Assembly: GCF_042652345.1 (NCBI RefSeq)
Contig: NZ_JBHSJJ010000007.1
Coordinates: 1 to 64,000, forward strand
DNA length: 64,000 bases
Source of the DNA: Negadavirga shengliensis
GTDB lineage: Bacteria; Bacteroidota; Bacteroidia; Cytophagales; Cyclobacteriaceae
Direction of reading: 5' to 3'
A model generated the notes under the pieces. The model searched no databases. It saw only the letters and a list, made by a program, of their open reading frames with translations, and had not been told where the DNA came from. This document shows positions 43,001-53,033 of this stretch, one piece after another. The translations under genes and the position numbers were made by a program. Positions within the stretch are counted from its first letter, which is position 1, and the number at the start of each line of letters is the position of its first letter.

Positions 43001-43909
43001 TCAGGACTGGGTTAAACGGTAAAAGACGGATTCCAGATTCTTTTCTTGCTGTCTGATGCTGATTAAGTTAAGGTTTTTTTCCTGTACCAGCGCCAGCAGA
43101 GATTTTCTCAATTCTTTGGGTTTGTTGCAGGTAAAGACAAAAGTGTTGGGGTGTAGAGGGTTGATTTTTTCAAACTCCAAACCGCCAAACCATTCCTGTT
43201 CCAAATATTCCTCAGTTTCCAATATCAAGGTGTATTCCCCTTCATCGGATTTAAGGTTACGCAACAGATCCTGGGCTACAATCCTCCCCTTGTGGATGAT
43301 GACGACTTTTTCACAAATGGCCTCTACTTCCTGCATGATATGGGTGCTCAGAATCAGTGTTTTGTCCCGGCTTATTTCTTTGATCAATCTCCTGATTTCG
43401 ACCAGTTGGTTCGGGTCCAAACCTGTCGTGGGCTCATCCAAAATAATGATTTCGGGATCATGCACCAGGCTTTTGGCCAATCCCACCCGCTGACGGTAGC
43501 CTTTGGAAAGTTGGCCTATTTTTTTTGTTTTTTCCGGCATGAGCCCGCACTGCTCCATCACGGTGTTTACCCGGTTTTTCAAGTGGGTTCCCTTTATGCG
43601 GTATAAACTGCCCATAAAAGACAGGAATTCCGGAATGTACATTTCCAAATACAGCGGGTTATGTTCCGGTAAATATCCAATCATTCTGCTTACGGTTTTG
43701 GGAAACTTGTTCACCGAAACGCCTTTCACCAAAACATCCCCTGCATCGGCAGTTAGATAACCGGTGGCGATTTTCATGGTAGTGGACTTTCCTGCCCCAT
43801 TGGGTCCTAAAAAGCCAAGGATCTGTCCAGGTTTTGCCTGAAAACTGATTTGATCCAATACTTTCTGGGAACCATAGTATTTAGAAAGGTTACCTATTTC
43901 TATAGACAT
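43001..43909 (-). CDS. gldA: Gliding-type ABC transporter ATPase GldA
   Basis: A 302-residue ABC ATPase. Walker A is GPNGAGKSTTMK, the signature is LSKGYRQRVGLAKSL, Walker B is IIILDEPTTGLDP and the switch His is in STHIMQEVEAI. The C-terminal 70 residues after the nucleotide-binding domain match GldA (LESVFYRLTQS at the end). It is the first gene of gldA-gldF-gldG. Confidence 0.92.
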   Translation of the reverse strand: MSIEIGNLSKYYGSQKVLDQISFQAKPGQILGFLGPNGAGKSTTMKIATGYLTADAGDVLVKGVSVNKFPKTVSRMIGYLPEHNPLYLEMYIPEFLSFMGSLYRIKGTHLKNRVNTVMEQCGLMPEKTKKIGQLSKGYRQRVGLAKSLVHDPEIIILDEPTTGLDPNQLVEIRRLIKEISRDKTLILSTHIMQEVEAICEKVVIIHKGRIVAQDLLRNLKSDEGEYTLILETEEYLEQEWFGGLEFEKINPLHPNTFVFTCNKPKELRKSLLALVQEKNLNLISIRQQEKNLESVFYRLTQS

Positions 43910-44143
43910 GGGTGAAAGTTTCCGTTGATTGATAACAGATCTTAAAAACGAACAAGTATAACCCGAGAACGAAAATATGCTTTCTACATTGTTTCCGAAC
44001 TACCTTGAAACTGCGCGTACATTCTCTCCACCAAAGTGTGGTCCCCACAAACTTCATATTCCCACAGGGTTTGTAGGCCCGGGATTACCCCCAACCCATA
44101 AAGAACAGAAGGCCAAAGACAACCCAAACTGTGGCCAAGCAGG

Positions 44144-44179
44144 ATAAAAAAGGTCCAATTCCGGGAGAAATGGACCTTA
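44144..44179 (-). terminator. Terminator after pgk
   Basis: On the minus strand AAGGTCCA and TGGACCTT pair around a 13-base loop and are followed by TTTTTATCC, about 20 bases beyond the pgk stop. Confidence 0.85.
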
Positions 44180-44200
44180 ATATTCAAATATAACAGTATT

Positions 44201-45400
44201 TTACGGTTCGAGCGCTTTTACTCCGGGAAGTTCTTTTCCTTCCATTAGTTCAAGTAAAGCCCCTCCGCCGGTTGAAACATAAGAAACCTCTTCACCAAAA
44301 CCGAATTTGTTTACCGCAGCTGCTGAGTCCCCTCCTCCGATCAGCGTAAAAGCACCGTTACGGGTGGCCTCCACTATAGCCTCGGCCATCGCTTTGGTCC
44401 CATGCTCAAAGCTGCTCATTTCAAATACACCCATCGGGCCATTCCAGAGGATGGTTTTTGATTTTTTTATGATCTCAGCAAATTTTGCCCGGCTCTCCGG
44501 CCCAATATCCAGGCCCATCCATCCATCAGGGATCTGTCCTGCTTTAGCTGTACTTTGTTCGGCATCATTCGCAAAAGCCTTTGAGGTCACGGTATCCTCC
44601 GGCAACACCAGGTTGACGCCTTTATTTTTGGCTTTTTCCATCAACTCAAGAGCCAGTCCCATCTTATCCTCTTCCAGTAATGAATCCCCTATGGATCCTC
44701 CCTGGGCTTTTGCAAAGGTATAGGACATGCCACCCCCGATAATCAAATTATCCACTTTGTCCAACAGCCTTTCTATCAATAAAATCTTATCAGAAATCTT
44801 TGCTCCTCCCATGATCGCAGTAAAAGGCCTTTCAGGTCCCCCGAGAATCTTATCGGCATTTTCCAACTCAGCCTGCATCAGATACCCGGCGGCTTTGTCC
44901 ACAAAAAACTTCGCCACAATGGAGGTGGAAGCATGGGCTCTGTGTGCCGTTCCAAAAGCATCATTTACATAAATGTCTCCCAACTTTGAAAGTTTCTTGG
45001 CAAACTCTTCGTCTCCTTTTTCCTCCTCCTTGTAGAAACGCAGGTTCTCTAAAAGGAGTACAGCACCGGGATTAAGACTGGTGGCCAACTGCGTGGCTTC
45101 CATGCCTATACAATCCTTGGCAAATTTAACCGATACGTCCAGCTCTTTATTAAGTTCCGTGATCACATGTTTGAGAGAGAATTTGTCCTCCGGACCTGAT
45201 TTGGGTCTACCGAGATGAGACATCAAAATAACTGCTCCCCCGTCATTTAATATTTTCTTGATGGTTGGAACCGCTGCTGTTATCCGGGTATTGTCGGTTA
45301 CACGAAATCGCTCATCCAAAGGAACGTTAAAATCCACCCTAACGAGTGCCTTTTTCCCTTTAAAATCAACATTATCCACGGTTTTGATTCTATTGTTCAT
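44201..45400 (-). CDS. pgk: Phosphoglycerate kinase
   Basis: A 399-residue PGK of normal length, catalysing transfer of phosphate between 1,3-bisphosphoglycerate and ADP. Signatures are [86 protein letters not shown] and [14 protein letters not shown] strong terminator follows. The threonylcarbamoyl-AMP synthase gene is upstream on the same strand, 37 bases away. Confidence 0.97.
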   Translation of the reverse strand: MNNRIKTVDNVDFKGKKALVRVDFNVPLDERFRVTDNTRITAAVPTIKKILNDGGAVILMSHLGRPKSGPEDKFSLKHVITELNKELDVSVKFAKDCIGMEATQLATSLNPGAVLLLENLRFYKEEEKGDEEFAKKLSKLGDIYVNDAFGTAHRAHASTSIVAKFFVDKAAGYLMQAELENADKILGGPERPFTAIMGGAKISDKILLIERLLDKVDNLIIGGGMSYTFAKAQGGSIGDSLLEEDKMGLALELMEKAKNKGVNLVLPEDTVTSKAFANDAEQSTAKAGQIPDGWMGLDIGPESRAKFAEIIKKSKTILWNGPMGVFEMSSFEHGTKAMAEAIVEATRNGAFTLIGGGDSAAAVNKFGFGEEVSYVSTGGGALLELMEGKELPGVKALEP

Positions 45401-45437
45401 AAGTTGTAGGTTTAAAATTTACTTAAAAATAATCATT

Positions 45438-46403
45438 TTATTTTGCCGCAGCCCTTCTCAAGCGGTCATTTATGGCCTTTCCCAAATGTTCTTCGGGTAA
45501 CTCTTCAGCCAAAATTACGGAAACATCGGCCTTATCCAAATACCGCATGCTTGAAAACAGGTTTCTCGCCGCCTCTTCATAACTGCCTCCAGGGCTCAAC
45601 ACCGCCTGTCTGGAAGGATCTATATCCTTATATATTTTATTGAAAGACAATATACCAAAATTTACATTTTTTGTGGTATATCTTTTGATAAGAACATCCA
45701 ATTCACCTAATAATACAGGTTTTGTCGGCGCGTAATGACTCTTCAGCATTCCGGGCGATTTTGGGTTGCTACTCGACTGCGGCAATATGAGGACTTTGCC
45801 CACCACCTTCTCTATGGCGGACACCTCTATTCCTCCCAGGCGATAAATCGTAATCTGGTCATGTTCCATCCCCACAATGGTGCTCTCAAGCCCTACCTGA
45901 CAATTGCCTCCATCCAGGATATAGGGGATTTTATCACCCAATTGGTCCATCACATGTTCCGGCCTGGTGGGAGAAATATACCCGAAGGGGTTCGCACTGG
46001 GAGCTGCGAGAGGAAACTTCAGTGACAATAAAAGCTCCCGTGTCAATGGGTGATCGGGGATTCTTACGGCCACCGTATCCAGCCCGCTTGTGACCAAATC
46101 CGGTATGATATCCTTTTTGGGCAGCAGAACCGTTAACGGGCCCGGCCAAAAAAACCTGCACAATGCCATCAATTCCTCCGGTATATTTTGAACATATTTA
46201 AAAACCTGCTCGGCTTCCCCTATGTGAATGATCAAAGGATCGAAACTTGGCCGGTTTTTGGTCTTATATATTTTCAAGACCGCATCTGTATCGAGGGCGT
46301 TTCCCGCCAACCCGTAAACGGTTTCCGTAGGGATTGCCACAAGTTCACCGGATTCCAACAGCGCTTTGGCTTTGGATATGTCCTTTCCTATCCCGGCCAT
46401 CAT
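45438..46403 (-). CDS. Threonylcarbamoyl-AMP synthase (Sua5/YwlC type)
   Basis: A 321-residue enzyme making threonylcarbamoyl-AMP for the t6A37 modification of ANN-decoding tRNAs. The YrdC domain (about 5-195) has VAIPTETVYGLAGNA, RPSFDPLIIHIGEAEQ, RFFWPGPLTVLLPKK and PSANPFGYISPTRPEHV. The C-terminal Sua5 domain follows with SPGMLKSHYAPTKPV. It starts four bases inside the TPR lipoprotein gene, so they are coupled. Confidence 0.94.
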   Translation of the reverse strand: MMAGIGKDISKAKALLESGELVAIPTETVYGLAGNALDTDAVLKIYKTKNRPSFDPLIIHIGEAEQVFKYVQNIPEELMALCRFFWPGPLTVLLPKKDIIPDLVTSGLDTVAVRIPDHPLTRELLLSLKFPLAAPSANPFGYISPTRPEHVMDQLGDKIPYILDGGNCQVGLESTIVGMEHDQITIYRLGGIEVSAIEKVVGKVLILPQSSSNPKSPGMLKSHYAPTKPVLLGELDVLIKRYTTKNVNFGILSFNKIYKDIDPSRQAVLSPGGSYEEAARNLFSSMRYLDKADVSVILAEELPEEHLGKAINDRLRRAAAK

Positions 46404-47113
46404 TCTTTACAAAACTCTTCGATCCATTCATTGGCCTGAGGGTATCCCAAGCTTAGTGCCATTTTAAGATGGGCACAACCTTCTTCCTTCCTGCCCAATG
46501 CACTCATTTCGGTTACACCTAACAAATAATAGGCCGCAGCATTTCTTTTGTCCAGATTAACGGCTTCGGTAAGAGAAGAAATCGCGGCCACCGGATCATT
46601 ATTCCCCAAAAGCGCTTTGGCCTTGTTGAAATGCACCTGAGGCTGATTGGGGTTGGCCTGCAGGGCCTGCTCAAAATCCACCAATGCATCTTCATACATT
46701 TCCAGGCCCAAAAGTGCCAGTCCCCTGTTGTAATAAATATCAACCTGTTGGGGAGCTAATCCATTAGCCATATTATAATCCATGACGGCTTCTTTATAGG
46801 CTTTGTTCTCCAATAACGCATTGCCACGGTTAAAAAAAGGTTTATAGTTGGTACTGTCTGCAATTATCGACTGATCAAACGCAGCAATGGCTTCCTGCCA
46901 GTTTTCCTGCTCAAAATAAGCCACCCCTTTCGCATTCCAGGCAGCAGCATGGGCTCCGTTTTTCTCCAATAACCGGTCAAAGTAATCTATCGCCTTTTGA
47001 AAATCACGATTTTCCAAAGACGCGATCCCCGCATCGAATAACCGGTCTTCTGATGGACCACAGGCCCAAACCACCAAAACCAGCAGGTTAACAAACATAA
47101 ATCTCCTCAACAT
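46400..47113 (-). CDS. TPR-repeat lipoprotein
   Basis: A 237-residue lipoprotein (VLVVWACGPSE lipobox). The mature part is five or six tetratricopeptide repeats, for example AAAWNAKGVAYFEQENWQEAI, KPFFNRGNALLENKAYKEAV and DIYYNRGLALLGLEMYEDAL. TPRs bind proteins; no partner is evident. It overlaps the start of the threonylcarbamoyl-AMP synthase gene by four bases, although the functions seem unrelated. Confidence 0.85.
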   Translation of the reverse strand: MLRRFMFVNLLVLVVWACGPSEDRLFDAGIASLENRDFQKAIDYFDRLLEKNGAHAAAWNAKGVAYFEQENWQEAIAAFDQSIIADSTNYKPFFNRGNALLENKAYKEAVMDYNMANGLAPQQVDIYYNRGLALLGLEMYEDALVDFEQALQANPNQPQVHFNKAKALLGNNDPVAAISSLTEAVNLDKRNAAAYYLLGVTEMSALGRKEEGCAHLKMALSLGYPQANEWIEEFCKE

Positions 47114-47228
47114 TGATTTTTTTTGGCAAAGATAGGGATTCTAGATTTCAGGCAAATCAAAAAATAAAAAGAGATAACCCATTGTTCCTTTCAACAGGCA
47201 AGACGAATTTTCTTTAAAGACAAATGAT

Positions 47229-47792
47229 TCAAATGATGATCTCTGATTTACTTGTTTTTTCCAACATCCTCAAGATAGAAATATTATGCCCTACCAACTC
47301 CTCTACCATGTCAAAACTCACCCAGGCCAGGCTTTTACTTTCAGGGCTGATCACAAGCGGTTCATCCATTTCCGCTTCAATCAAAAACCTGACATCATAA
47401 TGAAAATGCTGAGCATCCTCCCCATAGGTGGGTATAATGTGTCTGTCGATATCGAAAATAAACCGGTCAACAAGCCGAAGCGAAGCGAGCCCGCTTTCCT
47501 CTTTAGCTTCGGTCATCGCCACCTCTAAGAGATTCTCATTACCGTCTGCGTGACCTCCCAGCTGAAGCCATTTTTGAAGCTTTCGATGGAGGCCAAGTAA
47601 GGTATGGGTACGCCTACGGTTGACAATCCAGGAAGAGGCGGTGAAATGGCCCTTTTTTCTTTCCCGGCTATAAGCTATCGGATCATCGGTCAAAGCGATA
47701 AAATCATCAACAAATTGCTTCTCTTCCTCGAAGGGCGTCCTGTAATTTTCTAAAAGGGTTTTAAGAATTTTTCTATCCATAACCTTATTCAT
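47229..47792 (-). CDS. Nudix hydrolase
   Basis: A 187-residue Nudix protein. The box reads GGHADGNENLLEVAMTEAKEESGL, split as GHADGNENLLEVAM and TEAKEESGL, with the catalytic Glu pair present but Thr where most members have Arg. The N-terminal part (KGHFTASSWIVN) and QLGGHADG pattern are typical of a Bacteroidota group annotated only as NUDIX hydrolase. The substrate is unknown. It overlaps the upstream unknown gene by eight bases as the last gene of the crotonase-recQ operon. Confidence 0.85.
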   Translation of the reverse strand: MNKVMDRKILKTLLENYRTPFEEEKQFVDDFIALTDDPIAYSRERKKGHFTASSWIVNRRRTHTLLGLHRKLQKWLQLGGHADGNENLLEVAMTEAKEESGLASLRLVDRFIFDIDRHIIPTYGEDAQHFHYDVRFLIEAEMDEPLVISPESKSLAWVSFDMVEELVGHNISILRMLEKTSKSEIII

Positions 47793-48375
47793 CTGCTTTA
47801 AATAAGTGTTCTATATATTGATCAAAGGGCCGCGCCTCATCATATAACCGGTCTGAATATACAGTAACCAGTACTTTTAGAAAATCGGGTTTATCGTCTA
47901 TATACACTTTTTCTATGGTCACATTGCCAAAAAGCTGATTAATTTTATCGGAGTGGCGGGGGGTGACAAAATCCGGCTTAAAATACAGCTTTTCTGTTAC
48001 TTTCACCTGGTCACTTATCTCTTGCATCTTTCTGTCCAGGCTGACCTTCCTATACCCCAAAGCTAACATCCGTTGTCCAAATGCAAAGAAAAGATTTGAA
48101 AAAATTTTCCCCGTCATGGTTTTTTGGCAGTTCAAAGCAAAACCGTTAGCATAAGGCGATCTCAGTATATGGACCTCCGGTTCACAAGGAATGCCTGCTT
48201 TTTTGAGGTGGTAATTTTGATATACTTTTGCAAGGGCATCCCGGCCTTCCCCGGAATCCATCCACAAATCTACCTCATTCAGGTATTCCTCTGAAACAAC
48301 AAAGTTTTCCTTAAAACCAATGCGGTTTTTCTTACCGGGAAACAAGCCTTGTAAAACATCGTCACTAAAACCCAT
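47785..48375 (-). CDS. Conserved protein of unknown function in the recQ operon
   Basis: A 196-residue cytosolic protein without signal or membrane helix. Visible blocks are VDLWMDSGEGRDALAKVYQNYHLKKAGI, HILRSPYANGFALNCQKTM, FAFGQRMLALGYRKVSLDRKM and KLYFKPDFVTPRHSDKINQLFGN, mixed helix and strand. I do not recognise a family. It lies one base after recQ and overlaps the Nudix gene by eight bases, so all are surely cotranscribed; a role in nucleic-acid or nucleotide metabolism is only suggested by position. Confidence 0.75.
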   Translation of the reverse strand: MGFSDDVLQGLFPGKKNRIGFKENFVVSEEYLNEVDLWMDSGEGRDALAKVYQNYHLKKAGIPCEPEVHILRSPYANGFALNCQKTMTGKIFSNLFFAFGQRMLALGYRKVSLDRKMQEISDQVKVTEKLYFKPDFVTPRHSDKINQLFGNVTIEKVYIDDKPDFLKVLVTVYSDRLYDEARPFDQYIEHLFKADE

Positions 48376-48376
48376 G

Positions 48377-50290
48377 TTATTTCAATTTGATTTTGCCGTC
48401 CATTTCAGTATGTATAATCTCCTGGTCTTCCAGTTCTCTGAGAATGCCCACACCTTCATCATCCATGTTTAGCTTAGACCGGGAAAACAGCTCCTCTACA
48501 GAAAACGCTTTTCCCCCCTGTAATGTTCTCAGCAACTTCTCTTTGATCAGCTCCAGGTCACCCACATGGCCGGCTTCTCTTTTGGCTTTCAAACACACGT
48601 CACAAATACCGCACAGATGATCACTATGTTCTCCAAAATATTCCAAAATCTGATCGGTCCGGCAGTTCATTTCATTTCGAGCGTATCCGATCATACGCTG
48701 CGCTTTAAGAATGGCCTGTTGCCTTCTGTGGGCGATTCTCCTTTTATCCAGCGGCAAACTTCGGGCGTCAAGCCTTGGGGTAAGAAAAGTTACCTGGGGC
48801 TTGTCTTTCCTTGCATGATACGCTACAACCCCCATCGCATCCAGCTGCTCCAGCATTCTGACAACCTCCATTTCAGACAACTGCAATAATTTGGCCAGTT
48901 TGCTTTCATAAATTTTTATATAATTGACAAAAAGCTCTCCGCCGTACATCCGCAGCAAAACTTTAATCAGGGGATCCAGTTTGGCATATGCGATCTGCGT
49001 CTCATAAAGTTTGCTCTGGTCAACCAGAATGTGAAGTGTGGACGGCATAAAGACACTTTCCGTGAACAACACCAGGGATTCCTCTTGCATCACTTTGAGC
49101 ACATTATAAGTGGTCATGGGATCCAGCTGATAATTTTGTGTGAAGTCTGTCAAATCAAAATCATAACTTCCCATAGGGCTGCTGCCCACTGCGATCCGGT
49201 AATAATTTGCCAGACTTTGATATACTCTTTTTATGGTTTCTTCCGGAGGATATGATTTTTCGGCTTTCTCTTTAAGAAGGAGAAGATCCTGCTCCTGTAC
49301 GATAAGTACTGCAAAAGCCTTAATGCCATCTCTGCCTGCCCTTCCGGCTTCCTGGTAATAGTTCTCCAGATTCTCAGGTGCCTCAATATGGACGACGAGC
49401 CTTACATCAGGCTTATCTATTCCCATTCCAAAGGCATTTGTGGCCACCATCACCCTTACTTTCCCTTTGATCCATTCCATCTGCCTGCTTTCGCGCTTTT
49501 GCTGATCCAGACCAGCATGGTAGAAAGTTGCTGAAACTCCCAGACGGTTAAGCTGGGCAGCTATTTCCTTTGTGCCTTTCCTGCTTCTTACATAAATAAT
49601 AGCACTTCCAGGCACTTTGTTCAGGATGTCCAGGGCTTTTTCAAACTTATTTTCTGCCCATCTAACCACGTAAGAAAGGTTTTTTCTGGCAAAAGACTGT
49701 ACAAAAACATTCGGTTTTTTTAGCCGGAGTTTGTCGATAATATCCTTTCTGACCTCCATCGTCGCAGAGGCGGTGAGGGCGATCATCGGTACATGGGGAT
49801 GAATTTCCCTTAGGGCCGCTATTTCCAGATAGGGCGGCCGGAAATCATACCCCCACTGGGAGATACAATGGGCTTCGTCCACGGCTATCATGCAAACATT
49901 CATCCGCTTGAACCTTTCCACAAATAAGTCGGTTTTTAGGCGCTCGGGGGATAGATAAAGAAACTTGATGTCGCCATATACGCAGTTATCCAGCAAAGTG
50001 TCAATTTCTCTTTTCTGCATACCCGAGTAAATCGCGGTGGCTTTGACTCCCCTTTGCTTAAGATTATCCACCTGGTCCTTCATCAAGGCGATAAGGGGGC
50101 TCACTACAATACAGATGCCCTCCTGCATCAGGGCAGGTACCTGAAAACAGATCGATTTCCCACCCCCGGTGGGCAACAGCGCCAGCGTATCTCCTCCATC
50201 TGCTATGGAAAGCACGATTTCCTCCTGGAGAGGCCTGAAATCCTGATAGCCGAAATACGCCTTTAATACATGTAAGGCTTTGGTTTTCAA
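48377..50290 (-). CDS. recQ: ATP-dependent DNA helicase RecQ
   Basis: A 637-residue RecQ-family 3'-5' helicase. Motif 0 is FGYQDFRPLQEEIV, Walker A LPTGGGKSICFQVPA, the DEAHCISQWGYDFRP box, TATSA-like ALTASATMEVR, and motif VI YYQEAGRAGRDG. The zinc region ends GYARNEMNCRT...HLCGICDVC, and a winged helix precedes a C-terminal segment. No HRDC domain is visible, so it is the short RecQ type. It follows the enoyl-CoA hydratase gene by one base. Confidence 0.94.
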   Translation of the reverse strand: MKTKALHVLKAYFGYQDFRPLQEEIVLSIADGGDTLALLPTGGGKSICFQVPALMQEGICIVVSPLIALMKDQVDNLKQRGVKATAIYSGMQKREIDTLLDNCVYGDIKFLYLSPERLKTDLFVERFKRMNVCMIAVDEAHCISQWGYDFRPPYLEIAALREIHPHVPMIALTASATMEVRKDIIDKLRLKKPNVFVQSFARKNLSYVVRWAENKFEKALDILNKVPGSAIIYVRSRKGTKEIAAQLNRLGVSATFYHAGLDQQKRESRQMEWIKGKVRVMVATNAFGMGIDKPDVRLVVHIEAPENLENYYQEAGRAGRDGIKAFAVLIVQEQDLLLLKEKAEKSYPPEETIKRVYQSLANYYRIAVGSSPMGSYDFDLTDFTQNYQLDPMTTYNVLKVMQEESLVLFTESVFMPSTLHILVDQSKLYETQIAYAKLDPLIKVLLRMYGGELFVNYIKIYESKLAKLLQLSEMEVVRMLEQLDAMGVVAYHARKDKPQVTFLTPRLDARSLPLDKRRIAHRRQQAILKAQRMIGYARNEMNCRTDQILEYFGEHSDHLCGICDVCLKAKREAGHVGDLELIKEKLLRTLQGGKAFSVEELFSRSKLNMDDEGVGILRELEDQEIIHTEMDGKIKLK

Positions 50291-50291
50291 G

Positions 50292-51071
50292 TTACCATTG
50301 TATTTTTTGTTTGTTCAAAAATGCAGCGATCCCTTTTTTGCAATCATCGGTATTCCTGGCCCTGGCATTCATTTCGGCCGCATACCTAAGCCCTTCATCC
50401 AAGCTCTTTCCAGGCAATAAGGCCAACATTTTCTTGATGGAAGCAAGTGATTCCCCTGAGTTTTCATGAATCAGTTTTTGGGCAAAAGCCTTAACCTCTC
50501 CTTCCAGCGCTTTTTTCTCTACAACCCTAAACACCATTCCCATCTTCAGCGCTTCCTCCGCATTGATCATGTCGCCGGTAAGGAGCAGCTGCCTGGCTTT
50601 TGCTGTTCCTATTTTTTCCTTTAGAAAGACCATTACCAGGGCAGGGAGAAAGCCGATTTTCACCTCAGGAAAGCCGAATTCCGAATTATCCGTGGCGAAC
50701 ACAAAATCGCAGACATTGGCCAGGCCACATCCCCCTGCAATGGCCGCGCCGTGAACCTGTGCGATGACCACTTTCGGGAACCGGTATATTTTTTCAAACA
50801 AAGACCTGAGCAAATGGCTGTCTTCCAGGTTTTCCTCATAGGAAAAGTCCTTCAATTGTTCCAGATATCCCAAGTCCGCCCCCGAACAAAACACATCACC
50901 GGCAGCCCGTATCACCAACACTTTGACAGCATCTTCCTTCTCAAAGTGATCCAAACTTTGATGAATTTCGTTTACCATCTGCCCATTGAGTGCATTTTTT
51001 TTATCGGGTCTCTTTAATGTCAGGTAACCTATCCTGTTAATTGTTTTTCTACTAACATATGCCTGTGCCAT
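50292..51071 (-). CDS. Enoyl-CoA hydratase/isomerase (crotonase) family protein
   Basis: A 259-residue crotonase-fold enzyme. The oxyanion-hole segments are RAAGDVFCSGADLGYL and VHGAAIAGGCGLANVCDF, and SEFGFPEVKIGFLPA holds one catalytic Glu. The other usual Glu position is Gly (GGCGLA), as I recall in Bacteroidota proteins annotated as methylglutaconyl-CoA hydratase, so leucine catabolism is a plausible but unproven role. It is the first gene of a four-gene operon with recQ. Confidence 0.85.
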   Translation of the reverse strand: MAQAYVSRKTINRIGYLTLKRPDKKNALNGQMVNEIHQSLDHFEKEDAVKVLVIRAAGDVFCSGADLGYLEQLKDFSYEENLEDSHLLRSLFEKIYRFPKVVIAQVHGAAIAGGCGLANVCDFVFATDNSEFGFPEVKIGFLPALVMVFLKEKIGTAKARQLLLTGDMINAEEALKMGMVFRVVEKKALEGEVKAFAQKLIHENSGESLASIKKMLALLPGKSLDEGLRYAAEMNARARNTDDCKKGIAAFLNKQKIQW

Positions 51072-51131
51072 AGCTTACCGATTTTTATCCAAAGTAAGTC
51101 ACAATCACGCCAATCGCAAAAATCCCGTCCC

Positions 51132-53033
51132 TCACTTGAAATTTATTTTTATCGCGGTGTTGCCCATTGAAAGTGTGGAGTGGTCAGGGACATTTTCCCA
51201 ATGTCCCGAACGGTATACAGCAACCTGACAAGGCAGATTGTTCAGGTTTATGGTCTCTTCCTCTAACCGGACAGACTTGTTATTTGGCAAAAACAGTTCA
51301 CGCCCACCCCCTTTTTCCTGATGAATAAGCGGTCGGGTCCGAGTTTTTCTGTTCCTGATCCTGTTGGGAAGTACCTGATACTGAAAATCCTCCTCCGGGA
51401 TTTCTTCCATATAAGTATAAAGTCGTCCGCCATAAAAATAGTCTATCACTTTGCCTTTCCGGACCTGGTAAATGTACAGTTCTTCTTTCCAATATCCCTT
51501 CAGGTGAATCCAAGCTTTGGTCACACACAAAAAGGCAAAAACCAAAACAGCGGCTCTCAGATAATTCTTCTTTTTATCAATTACAAAACCGTATAAAAGC
51601 AACAGAATACCCCAAAAAAGAACCATTTCCCACACGGACAAATACAAATTTTCCAGTTTTGCTGAGGGTAAATATTGAAGGCTAAAAACGGCTTTATTAA
51701 GCCAAAAAATCAAAATATTGACTACATAACCAAGAAACGCTGCCAGCCCGGAAAGGGAGGAAAGCATTAAAAAAGGGATCCCTACTGACATGACCAGAAA
51801 TGCCCCGGGAATAGCGACAAGGTTTGAAAACAAAAAATAGGTGGGAAATACGTTAAAATAATATAGAGAAAGCGGGAAGGTGGCAAGCTGGGCCGCGATA
51901 CTCACAGCGGTAATTTCCCAGAAATAATGTACCCAGCGGTTCATGGGAGTCCATACCCTTGCAATCACAGGTTGGAAAAGCAAAATCCCCGTGAGCGCGG
52001 CATAGGAAAGCTGAAACCCCACCGAGTAGATGATAAAAGGATCATACATCACCAGAATCAGTGCAGAAAGTGCCAGGGAATTATAGATGGACGGATTCCT
52101 GGATTTTATTTGTGATAATGCCATAATGGTGAACATGGTCGCTGCCCTCAACACGGAAGGGGACAAACCCGTAAGCGTGGCATAGCCCCATATTACCAGA
52201 ATCACAACGCTCAAAAATACAGCCCTTTTGATTCGTTTTAACCGCTGGGGTTTCCACAGAAGGAAGAAAAATCCATAGATAATCCCAACATGAAGACCTG
52301 AAACAGCCAGCACATGCATGGCCCCGGCGGTCACGTAGGCATCGCTTACTTCCGTTTCAAGGTCATTTTTTTGGCCCAATAACAAGGCTTTTGCTATTTG
52401 TGCTGAAGCAGGATCGTGGACAAAATGATCAATTTTCCCCAACAGGTGATTTCTTATTGCGGCAATCTTGTGGGAAAGTTTAGCATGACGGCCCCTGCTG
52501 AGCAGGGTTACACTATCCCCTGCAAAATGGCTGTGAAAAACCTGTTGGTTAGCCATAAAAGAAGCATAATCAAACTCCCCGGGATTTTTTGGAGAAGGGA
52601 TCCGCTCGGGGCTTCCTTTTACAAGGACAACATCTCCGGGTTGCAGTGCTTGAGCGGATCTATGGTAAAACTGGATCTTTCCGCTGGCAGGTATCATTTC
52701 CCCTTCTCTTTTTATAGCCAGAATCTTAAGAGCGTTGGCGACGCTATTCGGCTTCTGTTCATCCCATTGCTGAACCTCTGCTAAATAGGCAACAACAGGC
52801 CCCGTGTTTACCAGATGAACCGGATCATTACGCGCATCTTTTAGTGACGCCAATTGGAAACCGGCCAAACCAAGCATCAAATAAGCCAAAAAGGGAAATA
52901 CAACGTTGGAGACAGGAATCCTATAGATTCTGTGAACAATTAGCATCAGCCCATACATGCCGAATCCTGCAAAAAGCAGCACCAAAGCGAACTCCGACCC
53001 CGGCTTTGTTTGGGGATAAACGATAACACCCAA
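51132..53033 (-). CDS. comEC: ComEC/Rec2 DNA-uptake channel protein, apparent frameshift at start
   Basis: A multi-pass inner-membrane protein, about 633 residues in the open frame, that should carry single-stranded DNA inward in transformation. It has the DUF4131-like N-terminal region (about 60-180) and the competence core with MHVLAVSGLHVGIIYGFFFLL and GLSPSVLRAATMF. No C-terminal metallo-beta-lactamase domain is present, as usual in this phylum. In this frame only a TTG starts it (53033), within the first hydrophobic segment. An ATG at 53080 opens the expected MKFNEFPF start but is out of frame by one base at a T6 run (A6 on plus, 53055-53060). Confidence 0.85.
   Translation of the reverse strand: MGVIVYPQTKPGSEFALVLLFAGFGMYGLMLIVHRIYRIPVSNVVFPFLAYLMLGLAGFQLASLKDARNDPVHLVNTGPVVAYLAEVQQWDEQKPNSVANALKILAIKREGEMIPASGKIQFYHRSAQALQPGDVVLVKGSPERIPSPKNPGEFDYASFMANQQVFHSHFAGDSVTLLSRGRHAKLSHKIAAIRNHLLGKIDHFVHDPASAQIAKALLLGQKNDLETEVSDAYVTAGAMHVLAVSGLHVGIIYGFFFLLWKPQRLKRIKRAVFLSVVILVIWGYATLTGLSPSVLRAATMFTIMALSQIKSRNPSIYNSLALSALILVMYDPFIIYSVGFQLSYAALTGILLFQPVIARVWTPMNRWVHYFWEITAVSIAAQLATFPLSLYYFNVFPTYFLFSNLVAIPGAFLVMSVGIPFLMLSSLSGLAAFLGYVVNILIFWLNKAVFSLQYLPSAKLENLYLSVWEMVLFWGILLLLYGFVIDKKKNYLRAAVLVFAFLCVTKAWIHLKGYWKEELYIYQVRKGKVIDYFYGGRLYTYMEEIPEEDFQYQVLPNRIRNRKTRTRPLIHQEKGGGRELFLPNNKSVRLEEETINLNNLPCQVAVYRSGHWENVPDHSTLSMGNTAIKINFK

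Noticed and set aside
43984..44187. 67-codon minus-strand ORF between pgk and gldA
   Set aside because: Its start lies at the pgk terminator hairpin, it has no domain pattern, and its reading through the stem makes translation unlikely.
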